DNA from: Azonexus sp.
GTDB taxonomy: Bacteria > Pseudomonadota > Gammaproteobacteria > Burkholderiales > Rhodocyclaceae
Direction: 5' to 3'
Assembly (NCBI GenBank): GCA_030691385.1
Contig: JAUYEI010000018.1
Span: 62,001-126,000 of the forward strand
Length of the DNA stretch: 64,000 nt
Part shown: positions 20,991-32,965 of the stretch, piece by piece
Layout: each line of letters opens with the position of its first letter
Position numbering within the stretch: the first letter of the stretch is position 1
Program-made: the position numbers and the translations under genes
The notes under the pieces: model-generated
What the model was told of the DNA's origin: nothing
The model's database searches: none
What the model saw: the letters and a program-made list of their open reading frames with translations, nothing else

Positions 20991-21020
20991 CAGTTTCGGG
21001 CCTTTTTTACGGTTGACCGT
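20991..21020 (+). repeat. 35-bp TTGACCGTG motif, copy D
   Basis: CAGTTTCGGGCCTTTTTTACGGTTGACCGT. Confidence 0.75.
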
Positions 21021-21028
21021 AGCAAGCC

Positions 21029-21060
21029 CGGTTGACCGCGGGAATCGCCGCGGTCAACCG
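21029..21060. repeat. Perfect 12-bp inverted repeat of the TTGACCG core
   Basis: CGGTTGACCGCG-ggaatcgc-CGCGGTCAACCG at the 3' end of the dynamin-like gene. Confidence 0.9.
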
Positions 21061-21061
21061 T

Positions 21062-23011
21062 TCAGGCCGCCTGCAATTCCCGGATATCGAGCGGCACCAG
21101 CATATCCTGAACGCGACCGACAATTTCCTCGAGCGCCTCGATCTGCTGCTGCAGGTTTTGCTCGACGCCATCGAGTTCGGCGATGCGGTCTTCCAGCGTA
21201 TCGGTCGCCTGATGGATGCGCTTGATGCTTTCCAGACGGCGCTTGAGCTGGATCTGGTGCTCGCGCACCTGAGTTTCCATTGGCGCCATGATGGCGCGCA
21301 GCCAGACTTCGGCATCGCGGTTGGCATGCTCGAAAGCGCGCCGTACCTGGGTGGCCACCTCCTCGAAGAATTTCTGCGTGATGTTCTTCTTGTCGTGGGT
21401 AAGCAGGCTGACCATCGTGTTGAGGTGATCATCGCACCAGGCCTGCAGACGATCGAGCTCCTTCTCGTAGCGGAGCAGCGAGAAGGTGGTCGGCGAACCG
21501 AGCTTGAGTCCGTGCTCGATGGCGAACTTCTTGTAAACCGCCTCCATCATCGACAGGATTTCGCTGATTTCCTTGTTCGACTTGTCCAGCGCACTGCGCG
21601 AACCGGCAAAGAAGCCGGCCATCGCATCGGACAAGGTCTTGGAAAATGCAGCATCGAGCATCGTTTCGCGCGTTTCGTGCGTCAACTGGCGCAGAACGTC
21701 GAGGCCGAGGTGGCTGAACAGGTTGTTGGTCAGCGTTGAAAACACACTGCGCACGGCGTAGTAGCGTTGCAGGCCGGACTCGAACTCGTCTTTTTCCGCC
21801 CGCACCTTGCCCATCATGTACTCGACGACGCCCTTGTTCTTGCCACGCAATTCGGTCAGTTCGGTCAGTTGCTCGCGCAGGCCGAGGAGACGGGAGTCGA
21901 GCAGACCGCGCACGCGCTGGGTGACATCGCCGAACTCGCTTTCGGTGCTCTCGCAGACGATGTCGCGTTTGGCCGGAATGAGTTCTTTCGAGAGCGCCGC
22001 TTCGAGCAAGGACAGACGGCTCTTTTCGAGCAAGGCTGCATCACCGTTGATTTTGGCGACCAGACCCTTTTGCGCCGAAACAGGGAAAACCTGGCTGACC
22101 GGCAAGTCGAGAATGGCGGCACTGCTGTCGGCCTGACGCTGGATTTCCGCGTCGATTTCCTCGGTGGACTTCAATTCGTCCCACTGGCCGTCGATCTTGT
22201 TGAGGACGACCATCCGGCCACGCTGAGCCATGCCGCCGCCGCAAATATGCTCGCGCCAGATGGCCAGATCGGATTGGGTGACGCCGGTATCGGCCGCCAG
22301 AATGAAGAGCACGGCATGGGCATTGGGCAACAGCGAGAGGGTCAGTTCCGGCTCGGCGCCGATGGCATTGAGACCCGGCGTGTCGAGAATGACCAGACCC
22401 TGCTTAAGCAGCGGGTGCGGAAAATTGATCATGGCGTGCCGCCAGCGCGGCACTTCGACCAGACCGTCGTCGCCGATCACGTAGAGGTCGATCTGCCCCT
22501 GACCAACCTCGAAACCGAGACGGCCGGCCTCTTCGGGCGTCACCCGGGTCGTTTCGCTGACGTGGCGCAGGGCGTCCTGCATGGCATCCGGCGACTCGGT
22601 ATCGAGCGAAACTTTCGTCCACTCGTCGGCAAAACGCTTGTATTCGCTGACACTGGAATTCGAGGCCCGCGTCTGGATCGGCAGCAGCTCGATGCACGGC
22701 AGCTTGTTGCCGTCGAACAGCAGTTCCGTCGGACACATGGTGGTCCGGCCGGCTGACGAAGGCAGCATCCGGTTGCCGTAGTCGGCGAAGAAAATGGCGT
22801 TGATCAGTTCCGACTTGCCACGTGAGAACTCGGCAACAAAGGCGACATTGAGCCGGTCTTCACGCAGGCGTTCGAGCAGTTGCGTCAGGCGCAGGTCGCT
22901 CTGGGCATCGGACAGCTCGTTGTTATTCAGCCAGCCCTGAAGCTCAGCAATATAAGTAGCCAGGCGCGAACGCCAGGCGGTATAGGCAGCGAATTGGTTG
23001 GCGAGCGACAT
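21062..23011 (-). CDS. Dynamin-like GTPase
   Basis: VAFVAEFSRGKSELINAIFFADYG, GLVILDTPGLNAIGAEPEL, LNKIDGQWDE. Confidence 0.88.
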   Translation of the reverse strand: MSLANQFAAYTAWRSRLATYIAELQGWLNNNELSDAQSDLRLTQLLERLREDRLNVAFVAEFSRGKSELINAIFFADYGNRMLPSSAGRTTMCPTELLFDGNKLPCIELLPIQTRASNSSVSEYKRFADEWTKVSLDTESPDAMQDALRHVSETTRVTPEEAGRLGFEVGQGQIDLYVIGDDGLVEVPRWRHAMINFPHPLLKQGLVILDTPGLNAIGAEPELTLSLLPNAHAVLFILAADTGVTQSDLAIWREHICGGGMAQRGRMVVLNKIDGQWDELKSTEEIDAEIQRQADSSAAILDLPVSQVFPVSAQKGLVAKINGDAALLEKSRLSLLEAALSKELIPAKRDIVCESTESEFGDVTQRVRGLLDSRLLGLREQLTELTELRGKNKGVVEYMMGKVRAEKDEFESGLQRYYAVRSVFSTLTNNLFSHLGLDVLRQLTHETRETMLDAAFSKTLSDAMAGFFAGSRSALDKSNKEISEILSMMEAVYKKFAIEHGLKLGSPTTFSLLRYEKELDRLQAWCDDHLNTMVSLLTHDKKNITQKFFEEVATQVRRAFEHANRDAEVWLRAIMAPMETQVREHQIQLKRRLESIKRIHQATDTLEDRIAELDGVEQNLQQQIEALEEIVGRVQDMLVPLDIRELQAA

Positions 23012-23077
23012 GCGGCGTCCTTCCCGGGCAATCGGAAACTTCAATTTAGCATAAATACATAGACTTGCAGAGCAATT

Positions 23078-23911
23078 TTAATGCTGGCAGCCAGTGCAGT
23101 AATAGGTACTCCGGCCGGCCTGGCGAATTTGTCTGACCACGCCACCGCAGCGCAGACAGGGTTGTCCGGCCCGGTCATAGACGCCGGCCTGGATCTGGAA
23201 CCAGCCGGCACTGCCGTCACTGTGCACGTAGTCACGAATGCTGCTGCCGCCCGCTGCGATGGCATCCGACAAGGTTTGGCGAATGGCCGCCACGAGCAAT
23301 TCATAGCGCGCCCGGCTGATCCGGTTGGCCGCCCGCAGCGGCGAAATGCCGGCGCGGAACAGACTCTCCGAGGCATAGATGTTGCCGATGCCGACGACCA
23401 GATGGCTGTCCATCAGGGTCGGCTTGATCGGCCCGCTGCGTTTCGAAATTGACGAAAAAATCCAGTTGACCGTGAAATCGTCCGACAAGGGCTCGATCCC
23501 CTGCGTCGCCAGCAAGGGATGCAGCTCAGCCGCCTCGGGTGGCCCCGGTTGCCAGAGCACGACGCCGAAACGGCGTGGATCGGCCAGACGCAAACTCTGC
23601 CCGGCCAGCACCAGATCAAAATGATCGTGCTTGGCCGGTGGCAGGTCGCGCGACACGAAACGCAGGTTGCCCGACATGCCGAGGTGGATGATCAGGCTCC
23701 CTTGAACGCCCGCGCGTTGACAGTCGATCAGCAGGTACTTGCCACGTCGGCGCACAGCAACGATGCCGCAGCCCGGCAACAGGTCGATCAAGGCTCGCGG
23801 AATCTCCTGACGCAGCTTCGGCGCACGAATGATCACGCCCTCGATCAGCCCGCCTTCGAGCTCCGGCGCCAAGCCGCGACGACATACTTCCACCTCCGGC
23901 AATTCCGGCAT
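23078..23911 (-). CDS. mutM: Formamidopyrimidine-DNA glycosylase
   Basis: MPELPEVEVCRRGL; GIGNIYASESLFRAGI; C-terminal zinc finger CLRCGGVVRQIRQAGRSTYYCTGCQ. Confidence 0.96.
   Translation of the reverse strand: MPELPEVEVCRRGLAPELEGGLIEGVIIRAPKLRQEIPRALIDLLPGCGIVAVRRRGKYLLIDCQRAGVQGSLIIHLGMSGNLRFVSRDLPPAKHDHFDLVLAGQSLRLADPRRFGVVLWQPGPPEAAELHPLLATQGIEPLSDDFTVNWIFSSISKRSGPIKPTLMDSHLVVGIGNIYASESLFRAGISPLRAANRISRARYELLVAAIRQTLSDAIAAGGSSIRDYVHSDGSAGWFQIQAGVYDRAGQPCLRCGGVVRQIRQAGRSTYYCTGCQH
23440..23476 (+). repeat. Degenerate 35-bp TTGACCGTG motif, copy J (inside mutM)
   Basis: GTTTCGAAATTGACGAAAAAATCCAGTTGACCGTGAAA. Confidence 0.45.
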
Positions 23912-24022
23912 TGCTTGTTCCTCCGGGCAAACCAAAATAACATCACAAACTTATCGGATTCTATGCGTTCCAATAAGCAATTCTGGCGCGACCATCGCGC
24001 AAACCTCGATCGAAAGCCGTCC

Positions 24023-25738
24023 ATGCAACTGAAGCGAATAGCTGCCGCCCTTACCCTCGCCCTGGGCCTGACCCACGGCGGATACGGCCTGGCCGCCGGC
24101 GAAGCCCCCGCCAAACCAGCCGGCAAGCGGCAGAGCACCCAGGCTGCCTCCGAAGACCTGCTGGCGCGCACGGTCTTCCAGGCGCTGGTCGGCGAATTCG
24201 CCCTGCAGCGCGGCGACACCAAGCTCGGCTCCGACGCCTGGACTGATCTCGCCCAGCGCACGCGTGACCCGAAAGTCCTCGCCCGGGCCACTGAAGTGGC
24301 CGGCTTCGCCCGCCAGTTCGACCGCGCCCTCGAACTATCCAAACTATGGCTTGAAGTCGAGCCCGACTCGGCCAAGGCCCGGCAATCACAGTCCTCGCTG
24401 TTGATCCTGGCCAACCGCCTCGACGAACTCGCCCCCCAATTGGCAGCCCTGCTCGCCCAGGACAAACCCAATCTCGGCAACAACCTGATGCACCTCAACC
24501 GCATGCTGGCCCGGCATACCGACAAAAAAGCCGTTCAGTCGCTGGTCGACCGCCTTGCCGCACCGTACGACAACCTGCCCGAAGCGCATTTCGCCATGGC
24601 CCAGGCCGCCGCCAATGCCAACGACAACCTGCGCGCGCTCAACGAAACCGAGAAATCCCTGCAGCTTCGCCCGGACTGGGAAAGCGCCGCCCTGGCCCGC
24701 GCCCAGCTCCAGACCCGGCTATCGCCCCAGACCGCCATCGACAGCCTGAGCACTTTCGTCAGCGCCAACTCGTCTGCCCGCGATGCCCGTCTGGCGCTCG
24801 CCCGCCTGCTCATCAGCGAAAAACGCTACGACGAAGCCCGCCGCCATTTTGATCGCCTGATCAAGGACAATCCGGACAATCCGGACGTCATCTACCCGGT
24901 CGCCATGCTTGCCTTGCAGCAAGGCGACACGACGACCGGACGGACCCAGCTCGAACACCTGCTGACCACCGATTTCGCCGACAAGAGCACCATCCATTTC
25001 TTCCTCGGCCAACTCGACCAGGAGCAAAACAAGACGGAAGCAGCGGCTGAACATTACCGCCAGGTCACCGTCGGCGAGCAATACATCGCCGCCCGCTCCC
25101 GGCTGGCGCAAATCCTCCTGCAACAAGGCAAGACCAGTGAAGCCCGCGAACTGCTGCGCAACACGCGCGGCGGCACGGCGGCCGAACGGACCCAGCTGAT
25201 CCTCGCCGAATCGCAGATCCTGCGCGAAGCAGGCCGGCACAACGACGCCTACATCGTTCTCGACCTTGCGCTGACGGCCCAGCCGGACAACCCGGAACTG
25301 CTCTACGAAGCTGCACTGACCGCCGAGCGGATCGGCAAGCCGGAAATTCTCGAAATCCATCTCAAGCACCTGCTGGCCATCAAACCAGACCATGCCCACG
25401 CCCTTAACGCGCTCGGCTATTCGTGGACCGAACGCAACATTCGCCTGCCGGAAGCCCTGGAACTGATCACCAAGGCGCTCAGCCTGCTGCCGGAAGACCC
25501 CTTCATCATGGACAGCATGGGCTGGGTGCTCTATCGTCAAGGCAAGCTGCCGGAAGCACTGCAGACGCTCGAACGAGCCTATCGCATCAAGGCCGATCCG
25601 GAAATCGCCGCCCACCTTGGCGAAGTGCTCTGGGAAATGAACCGCAAGGACGACGCTCGCCGTATCCTGCTGGAAGCCGTCAAGGCCCATCCGGGCAACG
25701 ACGTCCTGACCGGCACCGTCAAGAAATACCTGCCTTGA
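24023..25738 (+). CDS. Tetratricopeptide-repeat secreted protein
   Basis: Signal peptide MQLKRIAAALTLALGLTHG; multiple TPR motifs. Confidence 0.85.
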   Translation: MQLKRIAAALTLALGLTHGGYGLAAGEAPAKPAGKRQSTQAASEDLLARTVFQALVGEFALQRGDTKLGSDAWTDLAQRTRDPKVLARATEVAGFARQFDRALELSKLWLEVEPDSAKARQSQSSLLILANRLDELAPQLAALLAQDKPNLGNNLMHLNRMLARHTDKKAVQSLVDRLAAPYDNLPEAHFAMAQAAANANDNLRALNETEKSLQLRPDWESAALARAQLQTRLSPQTAIDSLSTFVSANSSARDARLALARLLISEKRYDEARRHFDRLIKDNPDNPDVIYPVAMLALQQGDTTTGRTQLEHLLTTDFADKSTIHFFLGQLDQEQNKTEAAAEHYRQVTVGEQYIAARSRLAQILLQQGKTSEARELLRNTRGGTAAERTQLILAESQILREAGRHNDAYIVLDLALTAQPDNPELLYEAALTAERIGKPEILEIHLKHLLAIKPDHAHALNALGYSWTERNIRLPEALELITKALSLLPEDPFIMDSMGWVLYRQGKLPEALQTLERAYRIKADPEIAAHLGEVLWEMNRKDDARRILLEAVKAHPGNDVLTGTVKKYLP

Positions 25739-25739
25739 A

Positions 25740-26067
25740 CCCTGAAACCTCAGTTGACCGCTTATCCATGTCTGGTCTGCCGCGTGAATACGGGCTCCCA
25801 TGCCTTCGCGGCCATTCACCCGTTGGGTGACCGCGCTACGCGGCCGCTGGCACGCCTGGTCGGGCGCCCGGCTTTGTGGCTTCGCCGAAACTCGCCGATT
25901 TGCTTTATTGTTATCGGCTCGTTTTTGCTTCTCCTTGCCGGCATGAGCCTGCTGCGTCCGCAATGGATACCGATCCCTGCTGCGCAGGGACCATATCGTC
26001 GCTTGGCGCCGGCCATCCCGCCCAGGCGCACCATCTGCTGCGTCCAGCTAAGGTTTCAAGGTTGAAA
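25740..26067 (+). mobile_element. Copy B of the ~140-bp repeat in a ~325-bp element with TIR-like ends
   Basis: Left end CCTTGAACCCTGAAACCTCAG, right end CTAAGGTTTCAAGGTTGAAATTG (reverse complement resembles CATTTCAACCTTGAAACCTCAG at copy A); fills the TPR-lolB gap. Confidence 0.65.
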
Positions 26068-26634
26068 TTGCGCTTTGCCCTGCTGCTTGCGGCCAGCCTG
26101 CTGACCGCCTGCGCCAGCACGCCGCCGGCGCGACTGGCCGCCCGCGACAATATCCGCGACTTTGCGCTGGAAGGCCGCTTCGCCCTGCGCGTCACGCTGC
26201 CTGGCCAGGCCGTACAAAACTCCGGCGGCCGCCTGAGCTGGACACACCAGAACCGCAGCGACCGCGTGCTGCTCTCCAGCCCGCTTGGCTACGGACTGGC
26301 CGAAATCGAAACGACACCGGAAATTTCCCGTCTGCGCACGGCCGAAGGCAAGATGCGCGAATCAAGCAATCCCGACGTCCTGATTGAAGATGTCACCGGT
26401 CAGCGCCTGCCGGTCAGCCGCCTGCCTGCCTGGTTGCTCGGCCGCTCGGGCGGAACGGCACAGATCGAGACAGACGCCCAGGGCCGCCCCACCCGGCTGA
26501 GGGAAGACGGCTGGCAAGTCGAGTACGTTTTCGAAGACGACAGCCCGGGCGCCCTGCCGGCCCGCCTGACCCTGTCGCGCAATGGTGAAATCGAACTGCG
26601 CCTGCGCATCGAGGAATGGAAAGAAACGCAGTGA
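26062..26634 (+). CDS. lolB: Outer-membrane lipoprotein LolB
   Basis: LLAASLLTACAS lipobox; FALEGRFALRVTLPGQ...GGRLSWTH. Confidence 0.88.
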   Translation: MKLRFALLLAASLLTACASTPPARLAARDNIRDFALEGRFALRVTLPGQAVQNSGGRLSWTHQNRSDRVLLSSPLGYGLAEIETTPEISRLRTAEGKMRESSNPDVLIEDVTGQRLPVSRLPAWLLGRSGGTAQIETDAQGRPTRLREDGWQVEYVFEDDSPGALPARLTLSRNGEIELRLRIEEWKETQ

Positions 26635-27479
26635 GCGACTGGAACTGGAACAGCGCCTGGCCCGCCCCGGCCAAACTCAACCTGTTCCTGCACGTCGTCG
26701 GCCGGCGGGCCGACGGCTACCACCTGCTGCAAACCGTTTTCCGCTTCATCGACCGCGCCGACATGCTGCGTTTCGACCCGCGCAACGATGACAAAATCGT
26801 GCTCGCCACGCCGATCCCCGGCGTCCCGGCCAGCAGCGACCTGACCGTCCGCGCCGCCCGTTTGCTGCAGGGCGCAACGGGTTGCCGGCAAGGTGTCACC
26901 ATCCATCTCGACAAACAATTGCCGATGGGCGGCGGCCTCGGTGGCGGCTCGTCCGATGCCGCCACCGTGCTGCTCGCGCTGAACCACCTGTGGCAGACCG
27001 GCCTTGGCCGACCCGAACTGGAAAAAATCAGCCTTGCGCTCGGCGCCGATGTCCCGGTTTTCATCCATGGCCGCAACACCTTTGCCGAAGGCGTCGGCGA
27101 AGCCTTTACCGACGTCGCGCTGCCAGCGGAAAGCTATCTGGTTCTGCATCCCGCCGTCCACGTGCCGACGGCAGCCATTTTCGGCGCCCCTGAACTGAAG
27201 CGCGACAGCGCGACCATGCGCCCGGCCGACTGGCGACACGGACAGGGCCGAAATGATCTCGAAGCCGTTGCCTGCGCCAGATTCCCGGCCGTCGCCGAGT
27301 ATCTGGAGCGGCTGAAAAGCCACGCCCCGCAGGCCATGATGACCGGCTCCGGCGCCTGTGTCTTCGCCGGCTTTCCCCGGCGCAACGAGGCCGAGGCCCT
27401 TCTGGCAATCCTGCCGAGCGGCATGCGGGGCTGGATCGCCGACGGCCTGCCCGAACATCCGCTTGCAAAAATTTGTTGA
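26631..27479 (+). CDS. ispE: 4-diphosphocytidyl-2-C-methyl-D-erythritol kinase
   Basis: [44 protein letters not shown]. Confidence 0.96.
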   Translation: MSDWNWNSAWPAPAKLNLFLHVVGRRADGYHLLQTVFRFIDRADMLRFDPRNDDKIVLATPIPGVPASSDLTVRAARLLQGATGCRQGVTIHLDKQLPMGGGLGGGSSDAATVLLALNHLWQTGLGRPELEKISLALGADVPVFIHGRNTFAEGVGEAFTDVALPAESYLVLHPAVHVPTAAIFGAPELKRDSATMRPADWRHGQGRNDLEAVACARFPAVAEYLERLKSHAPQAMMTGSGACVFAGFPRRNEAEALLAILPSGMRGWIADGLPEHPLAKIC

Positions 27480-27553
27480 GGAGCTGGATTTCCGAAAAGA
27501 GCTCCTGTATTATTCGCGCCTCGCTCGGACGCGAACCCGTTCGAGCAACCCGC

Positions 27554-27630
27554 TGGGGAGTCGCCAAGTTGGTCAAGGCACCGGATTTTGATTCCGGCAT
27601 TCGAAGGTTCGAATCCTTCTTCCCCAGCCA
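27554..27630 (+). tRNA. tRNA-Gln (anticodon TTG)
   Basis: TGGGGAGTCGCCAAGTTGGTCAAGGCACCGGATTTTGATTCCGGCATTCGAAGGTTCGAATCCTTCTTCCCCAGCCA; cloverleaf and encoded CCA. Confidence 0.96.
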
Positions 27631-27721
27631 GATTTCCTTCGGGCAGGTCACAAGCCTGCCCGATTTTCATTGTGGCGGGCAAATGCACGTAAGCATGCAG
27701 AAGGTCCGGAGGAATGTGGGA

Positions 27722-28672
27722 ATGGCCTACAACAGCTTGATGGTCTTCACCGGCAATGCCAACCCAAAACTGGCTGCCGACGTCGCAAATCAACTCAACG
27801 TCGATCTCGGCCGCGCCAACGTCGGCCGTTTCTCCGATGGCGAAGTCAGCGTCGAGTTGCAGGAACACGTTCGCGGCCGCGACATCTTCGTGCTGCAATC
27901 CACCTGCGCCCCCTGCAACGACAACCTCATGGAACTGCTGGTCATCGTCGATTCGCTCAAGCGCGCCTCGGCTGGCCGCATCACCGCCGCCATCCCGTAT
28001 TTCGGCTACGCCCGCCAGGATCGCCGCTCGCGCTCATCGCGCGTCCCCATCGCCGCCAAGCTGGTCGCCAACATGCTCGTCGCCTCCGGCGTCGACCGCG
28101 TCCTGACCATGGACCTGCATGCCGAACAGATTCAGGGCTTCTTCGACATCCCGGTCGACAATATCTACGCCCTGCCCATCCTGCTCGAAGACATCAAGAA
28201 GCAGAACTACGAAAACCCGATGGTCGTTTCGCCTGACCACGGCGGCGTCGTCCGCGCCCGTTCGCTGGCCAAGCGCCTCGAATGCGACCTGGCCATCATC
28301 GACAAACGCCGTCCAAAGGCCAATGTTTCCGAAGTGATGAACATTATCGGTGAAGTCGATGGTCGTACCTGCATCATCATGGACGACATGGTCGACACCG
28401 CCGGCACCCTGTGCAAGGCCGCCACCGCGCTGAAAGCCAGTGGCGCCAAGAAGGTCGTCGCCTACTGCACCCACCCGGTGCTGTCCGGTCCGGCCGTCGA
28501 ACGCGTTAACGCGTCCGACCTCGATGCCCTGGTCGTTACCGATACCATTCCGCTGCGTGACGATGCCGCTGCCTGCCCGCGCATCCGCCAGCTTTCCGTG
28601 GCCGAAATCATGGCCGAAACCATACGCCGGATCAGCAACGACGACTCCGTCTCGTCGCTGTTTATTGATTAG
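27722..28672 (+). CDS. prs: Ribose-phosphate pyrophosphokinase
   Basis: [40 protein letters not shown]...[10 protein letters not shown]. Confidence 0.97.
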   Translation: MAYNSLMVFTGNANPKLAADVANQLNVDLGRANVGRFSDGEVSVELQEHVRGRDIFVLQSTCAPCNDNLMELLVIVDSLKRASAGRITAAIPYFGYARQDRRSRSSRVPIAAKLVANMLVASGVDRVLTMDLHAEQIQGFFDIPVDNIYALPILLEDIKKQNYENPMVVSPDHGGVVRARSLAKRLECDLAIIDKRRPKANVSEVMNIIGEVDGRTCIIMDDMVDTAGTLCKAATALKASGAKKVVAYCTHPVLSGPAVERVNASDLDALVVTDTIPLRDDAAACPRIRQLSVAEIMAETIRRISNDDSVSSLFID

Positions 28673-28675
28673 TCG

Positions 28676-28745
28676 CCAGCAGGTAGTCGTTAGTCGTTAG
28701 TCGTTAGCGGTTTTTGCTAACCACCAATAACTACCGACTAGTAAC
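28676..28745. repeat. Intergenic hairpin repeat of AGTCGTTAG units (copy 2)
   Basis: ggtagtcgttagtcgttagtcgttagcggtttttgctaaccaccaataactaccgacta; arms complementary. Confidence 0.7.
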
Positions 28746-28803
28746 CGTTTTTTAAACCATTCCCGCACTGGTCGCGGTTCGGGAAATCTATTGGAGTATC
28801 ACC

Positions 28804-29409
28804 ATGCAATTTGAAATCATCGCCCAAGCGCGTACGCTGCAGGGAACGGGTGCGAGCCGCCGCCTGCGTCGCGCTGGCACCGTCCCGGGTATTGTTTACG
28901 GTGGCGAAGCCGCCCCGCAAGCCATCGAAGTTGCCCACAACGACCTGCTGCTCAAGCTGAAGAAGGAAGCCTTCCATTCTTCCGTCGTCAACCTCGTCGT
29001 TGATGGCCAGAAGGAACAAGTCCTGCTGCGCGATTACCAGATGCACGCCTACCGTCCGCTGGTTCTGCATATCGACTTCCAGCGCGTTGACGCGACGCAC
29101 GAACTGCACATCAAGGTGCCGCTGCACTTCATCAACGAGGAAATCGCCCCGGGCGTCAAGCTCAACGGCGGTCTGGTCAATCACGTCATCACCGAAGTCG
29201 ACGTGCATTGCCTGGCCAAGGATCTGCCCGAGTTCATCGAAGTCGACCTGGCTGCACTGAAGATCGGCGACAGCATCCACCTCTCCCAGCTCAAGCTGCC
29301 GAACGGCGTCAAGCTGATGCCCCACGCTACTGACGACGTTGTCGTCGGCATCGTCGGCAAGGGTGGTTCCTCCGAAGAAGCCGCTGAAGGCGAAGCGGCT
29401 GCCCAGTAA
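28804..29409 (+). CDS. rplY: 50S ribosomal protein L25/general stress protein Ctc
   Basis: [25 protein letters not shown]...[23 protein letters not shown]. Confidence 0.96.
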   Translation: MQFEIIAQARTLQGTGASRRLRRAGTVPGIVYGGEAAPQAIEVAHNDLLLKLKKEAFHSSVVNLVVDGQKEQVLLRDYQMHAYRPLVLHIDFQRVDATHELHIKVPLHFINEEIAPGVKLNGGLVNHVITEVDVHCLAKDLPEFIEVDLAALKIGDSIHLSQLKLPNGVKLMPHATDDVVVGIVGKGGSSEEAAEGEAAAQ

Positions 29410-29430
29410 TTTCCGGCGCCCTGCAGTCAT

Positions 29431-29466
29431 AGCCGCCGCTGGCATCATGCCGCCGGCGGCTTTTTC
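29431..29466 (+). terminator. Rho-independent terminator after rplY
   Basis: AGCCGCCGCTGGCATCATGCCGCCGGCGGCTTTTTCGC. Confidence 0.75.
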
Positions 29467-29479
29467 GCACTTATAGCCC

Positions 29480-30058
29480 ATGAACCCACCTCGCCTGATC
29501 GTCGGCCTCGGCAACCCCGGCCCGGAATATGAAGCGACCCGACACAATGTCGGCTTCTGGTTTGTCGACCATCTGGCCGACAAGCTCAAGGCATCGCTCA
29601 CCCCGCAGGCCAAGTTCTACGGCAAGGCGGCACGTATCGGCGAAACCTGGCTGCTGCAGCCGAGCACCTTCATGAACCGTTCGGGTCAGTCGGTGGCGGC
29701 GCTGGCCAATTTCTACAAGATTCCCCCGGCAGAGATTCTCGTCATCCACGACGAGCTCGACCTGCCACCCGGCGGCATTCGCCTCAAGCAGGGCGGCGGC
29801 AACGGCGGCCACAACGGATTGAAAGATATCCAGGCCAGACTCGGCACCCCGGATTTCTGGCGCCTGCGCCTTGGCATCGGCCACCCGCGCACGCTTGGAC
29901 TATCCCAGCAGGTTGTCGATTTCGTGCTACACCAGCCGCGCAAGGAAGAACTGCCGGATATCGAACACGCCCTCGCCCGCTGCCTGCTGGCCTGGCCCAA
30001 ACTCGCCGCCGGAGACTTTGCCGGCGCTCAACAACAGTTGCACGGCAAAGCCGTTTAG
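29480..30058 (+). CDS. pth: Peptidyl-tRNA hydrolase
   Basis: [25 protein letters not shown]. Confidence 0.97.
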   Translation: MNPPRLIVGLGNPGPEYEATRHNVGFWFVDHLADKLKASLTPQAKFYGKAARIGETWLLQPSTFMNRSGQSVAALANFYKIPPAEILVIHDELDLPPGGIRLKQGGGNGGHNGLKDIQARLGTPDFWRLRLGIGHPRTLGLSQQVVDFVLHQPRKEELPDIEHALARCLLAWPKLAAGDFAGAQQQLHGKAV

Positions 30059-30082
30059 TTGGCAAAAACCTAGGAAAAATCC

Positions 30083-31174
<1,092 letters not shown>

Positions 31175-31216
31175 CGTGAAGCATAGAATAAGAGCATATC
31201 CAGTCAGACCGATTCA

Positions 31217-32965
31217 ATGACCCGCACTACCGCAGCAGTCAGTACTCAGGCCCCGCCGGACAAGGATTCCTTGTCCGGAAAACCCTTTTTGCGCGCCTTC
31301 GAGCAGAGCAATGAAGGCATGCTGGTGACGGACGGCCGGTCTCTGATTGTTGCGGTCAATGAAGCCCTGTGTCGCCTGAGCGGTTATTCGCGCGAAGAAC
31401 TGGTCGGGCAGAATCCGCGCATTCTGTCGTCCGGCCGGGCTTCTCCCGAGTTTTATGCTGGCCTGTGGCAGGCGCTGGAGACCCTGGATTACTGGGAAGG
31501 CGAGATCTGGAACAAGCAGAAGGATGGCGCCAACTACCCGCGCCTTCTGAAGATTTCGGTATTGCGCAACGCCGATGGCAGCATCCGGAACCATGTCGCC
31601 AATTACACCGAGATCGACGCCAGCCACGAGGTCGCCGACCGTCTGGCTTACCTGGCTTATCACGATCCGCTGACCAATCTGCCCAACCGGCTGGCCTTCG
31701 AGTCGCAACTGGCGCAATCGCTGCGCAGTTGCGAACGGGAAGGCAAGCAGTTGGCACTGATGCTGATCGACCTCGACAATTTCAAGAACATCAACGACAC
31801 GCTGGGCCATCAAGTCGGCGACCAGTTGCTGCAAAATGTCGCGCTGCGCCTGCGTGAATGCGTGCGCGCCAGCGATCTCGTGGCGCGCATCGGCGGTGAC
31901 GAATTCGTCGTTGTCCTGCCCGACATCGAATCACCACTGACTGCTGCGCGCGTTGCCAGCAAGATTCAAAGCAACCTGGCCGACAGCTACCGGATCGCCG
32001 ATCACGTGCTCTACGCCACGCCGAGTATCGGCATCAGCCTTTATCCGATCGACGGCGGCGACCCCGGCACGCTGTTGCGCAATGCCGACACGGCGATGTA
32101 TCACGCGAAAAGCGCCGGTCGCAACAATCACCAGTTCTACACGGCACGCATGAACGAGGCAGCCGGCGAGCGCCTGGCCATGGAAAACGAGCTGCGCCAG
32201 GCGATCGCCGCCATTTCACCGGCGAGCAGCGAGTTTTCGCTGCACTTCCAGCCGCAGGTCGAGACGGTCAGCGCTCGCGTCCTCGGCGTCGAGGCCCTGC
32301 TGCGCTGGAACAACCCGAAACTCGGTCTGGTCTCGCCGCTGCGCTTCATCACCATTGCCGAAGAAACCGGGCTGATCCAGCCGCTCGGCGACTGGGTGAT
32401 CTGGGAAACCTGCCGGCTGATCCGCCTCATGAAACAGCAAGGCATCGCCGGCATTCGCGTCGCCATCAACATCTCGGCGCAGCAACTACGCCACGAAAAC
32501 CTGCTGCTCCTCGTCCGTGGCGCGCTGGCCTGCTACGACCTGCTGCCCGAGGACATCGAGCTTGAAGTGACCGAGAGCACGGCCATGGAAAACCCGGAGA
32601 TGACGCTGTCCATCCTCGACCAGCTAGCCGCCATGGGCATCGTGCTGGCCATCGACGATTTCGGCACCGGCTATTCCTCGCTGGCTTACCTCAAGCATCT
32701 GCCGATCAAGCGCCTCAAGCTCGACCGCTCGTTCGTCAAGGACATCGAGACCGATGCCAACGATGCCGCCATCTGTACCGCGACCATCGCCCTGGGCCAC
32801 AGCCTGGGTCTCGAGCTGGTCGCCGAGGGTGTCGAAACCGAGGCCCAGCGCGACTTTCTCTCCGGGCTGGGCTGCGATTTCCTGCAAGGCTACCTGTTCA
32901 GCCGGCCGATGCCTTTCGACGACACGGTGGCCTACCTCAAGGCCCACCTCGCCGCTAACGGATGA
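31217..32965 (+). CDS. PAS-GGDEF-EAL c-di-GMP signalling protein
   Basis: IGGDEFVVVL intact GGDEF, EALLRWNNP, DDFGTGYSSLAYL. Confidence 0.93.
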   Translation: MTRTTAAVSTQAPPDKDSLSGKPFLRAFEQSNEGMLVTDGRSLIVAVNEALCRLSGYSREELVGQNPRILSSGRASPEFYAGLWQALETLDYWEGEIWNKQKDGANYPRLLKISVLRNADGSIRNHVANYTEIDASHEVADRLAYLAYHDPLTNLPNRLAFESQLAQSLRSCEREGKQLALMLIDLDNFKNINDTLGHQVGDQLLQNVALRLRECVRASDLVARIGGDEFVVVLPDIESPLTAARVASKIQSNLADSYRIADHVLYATPSIGISLYPIDGGDPGTLLRNADTAMYHAKSAGRNNHQFYTARMNEAAGERLAMENELRQAIAAISPASSEFSLHFQPQVETVSARVLGVEALLRWNNPKLGLVSPLRFITIAEETGLIQPLGDWVIWETCRLIRLMKQQGIAGIRVAINISAQQLRHENLLLLVRGALACYDLLPEDIELEVTESTAMENPEMTLSILDQLAAMGIVLAIDDFGTGYSSLAYLKHLPIKRLKLDRSFVKDIETDANDAAICTATIALGHSLGLELVAEGVETEAQRDFLSGLGCDFLQGYLFSRPMPFDDTVAYLKAHLAANG

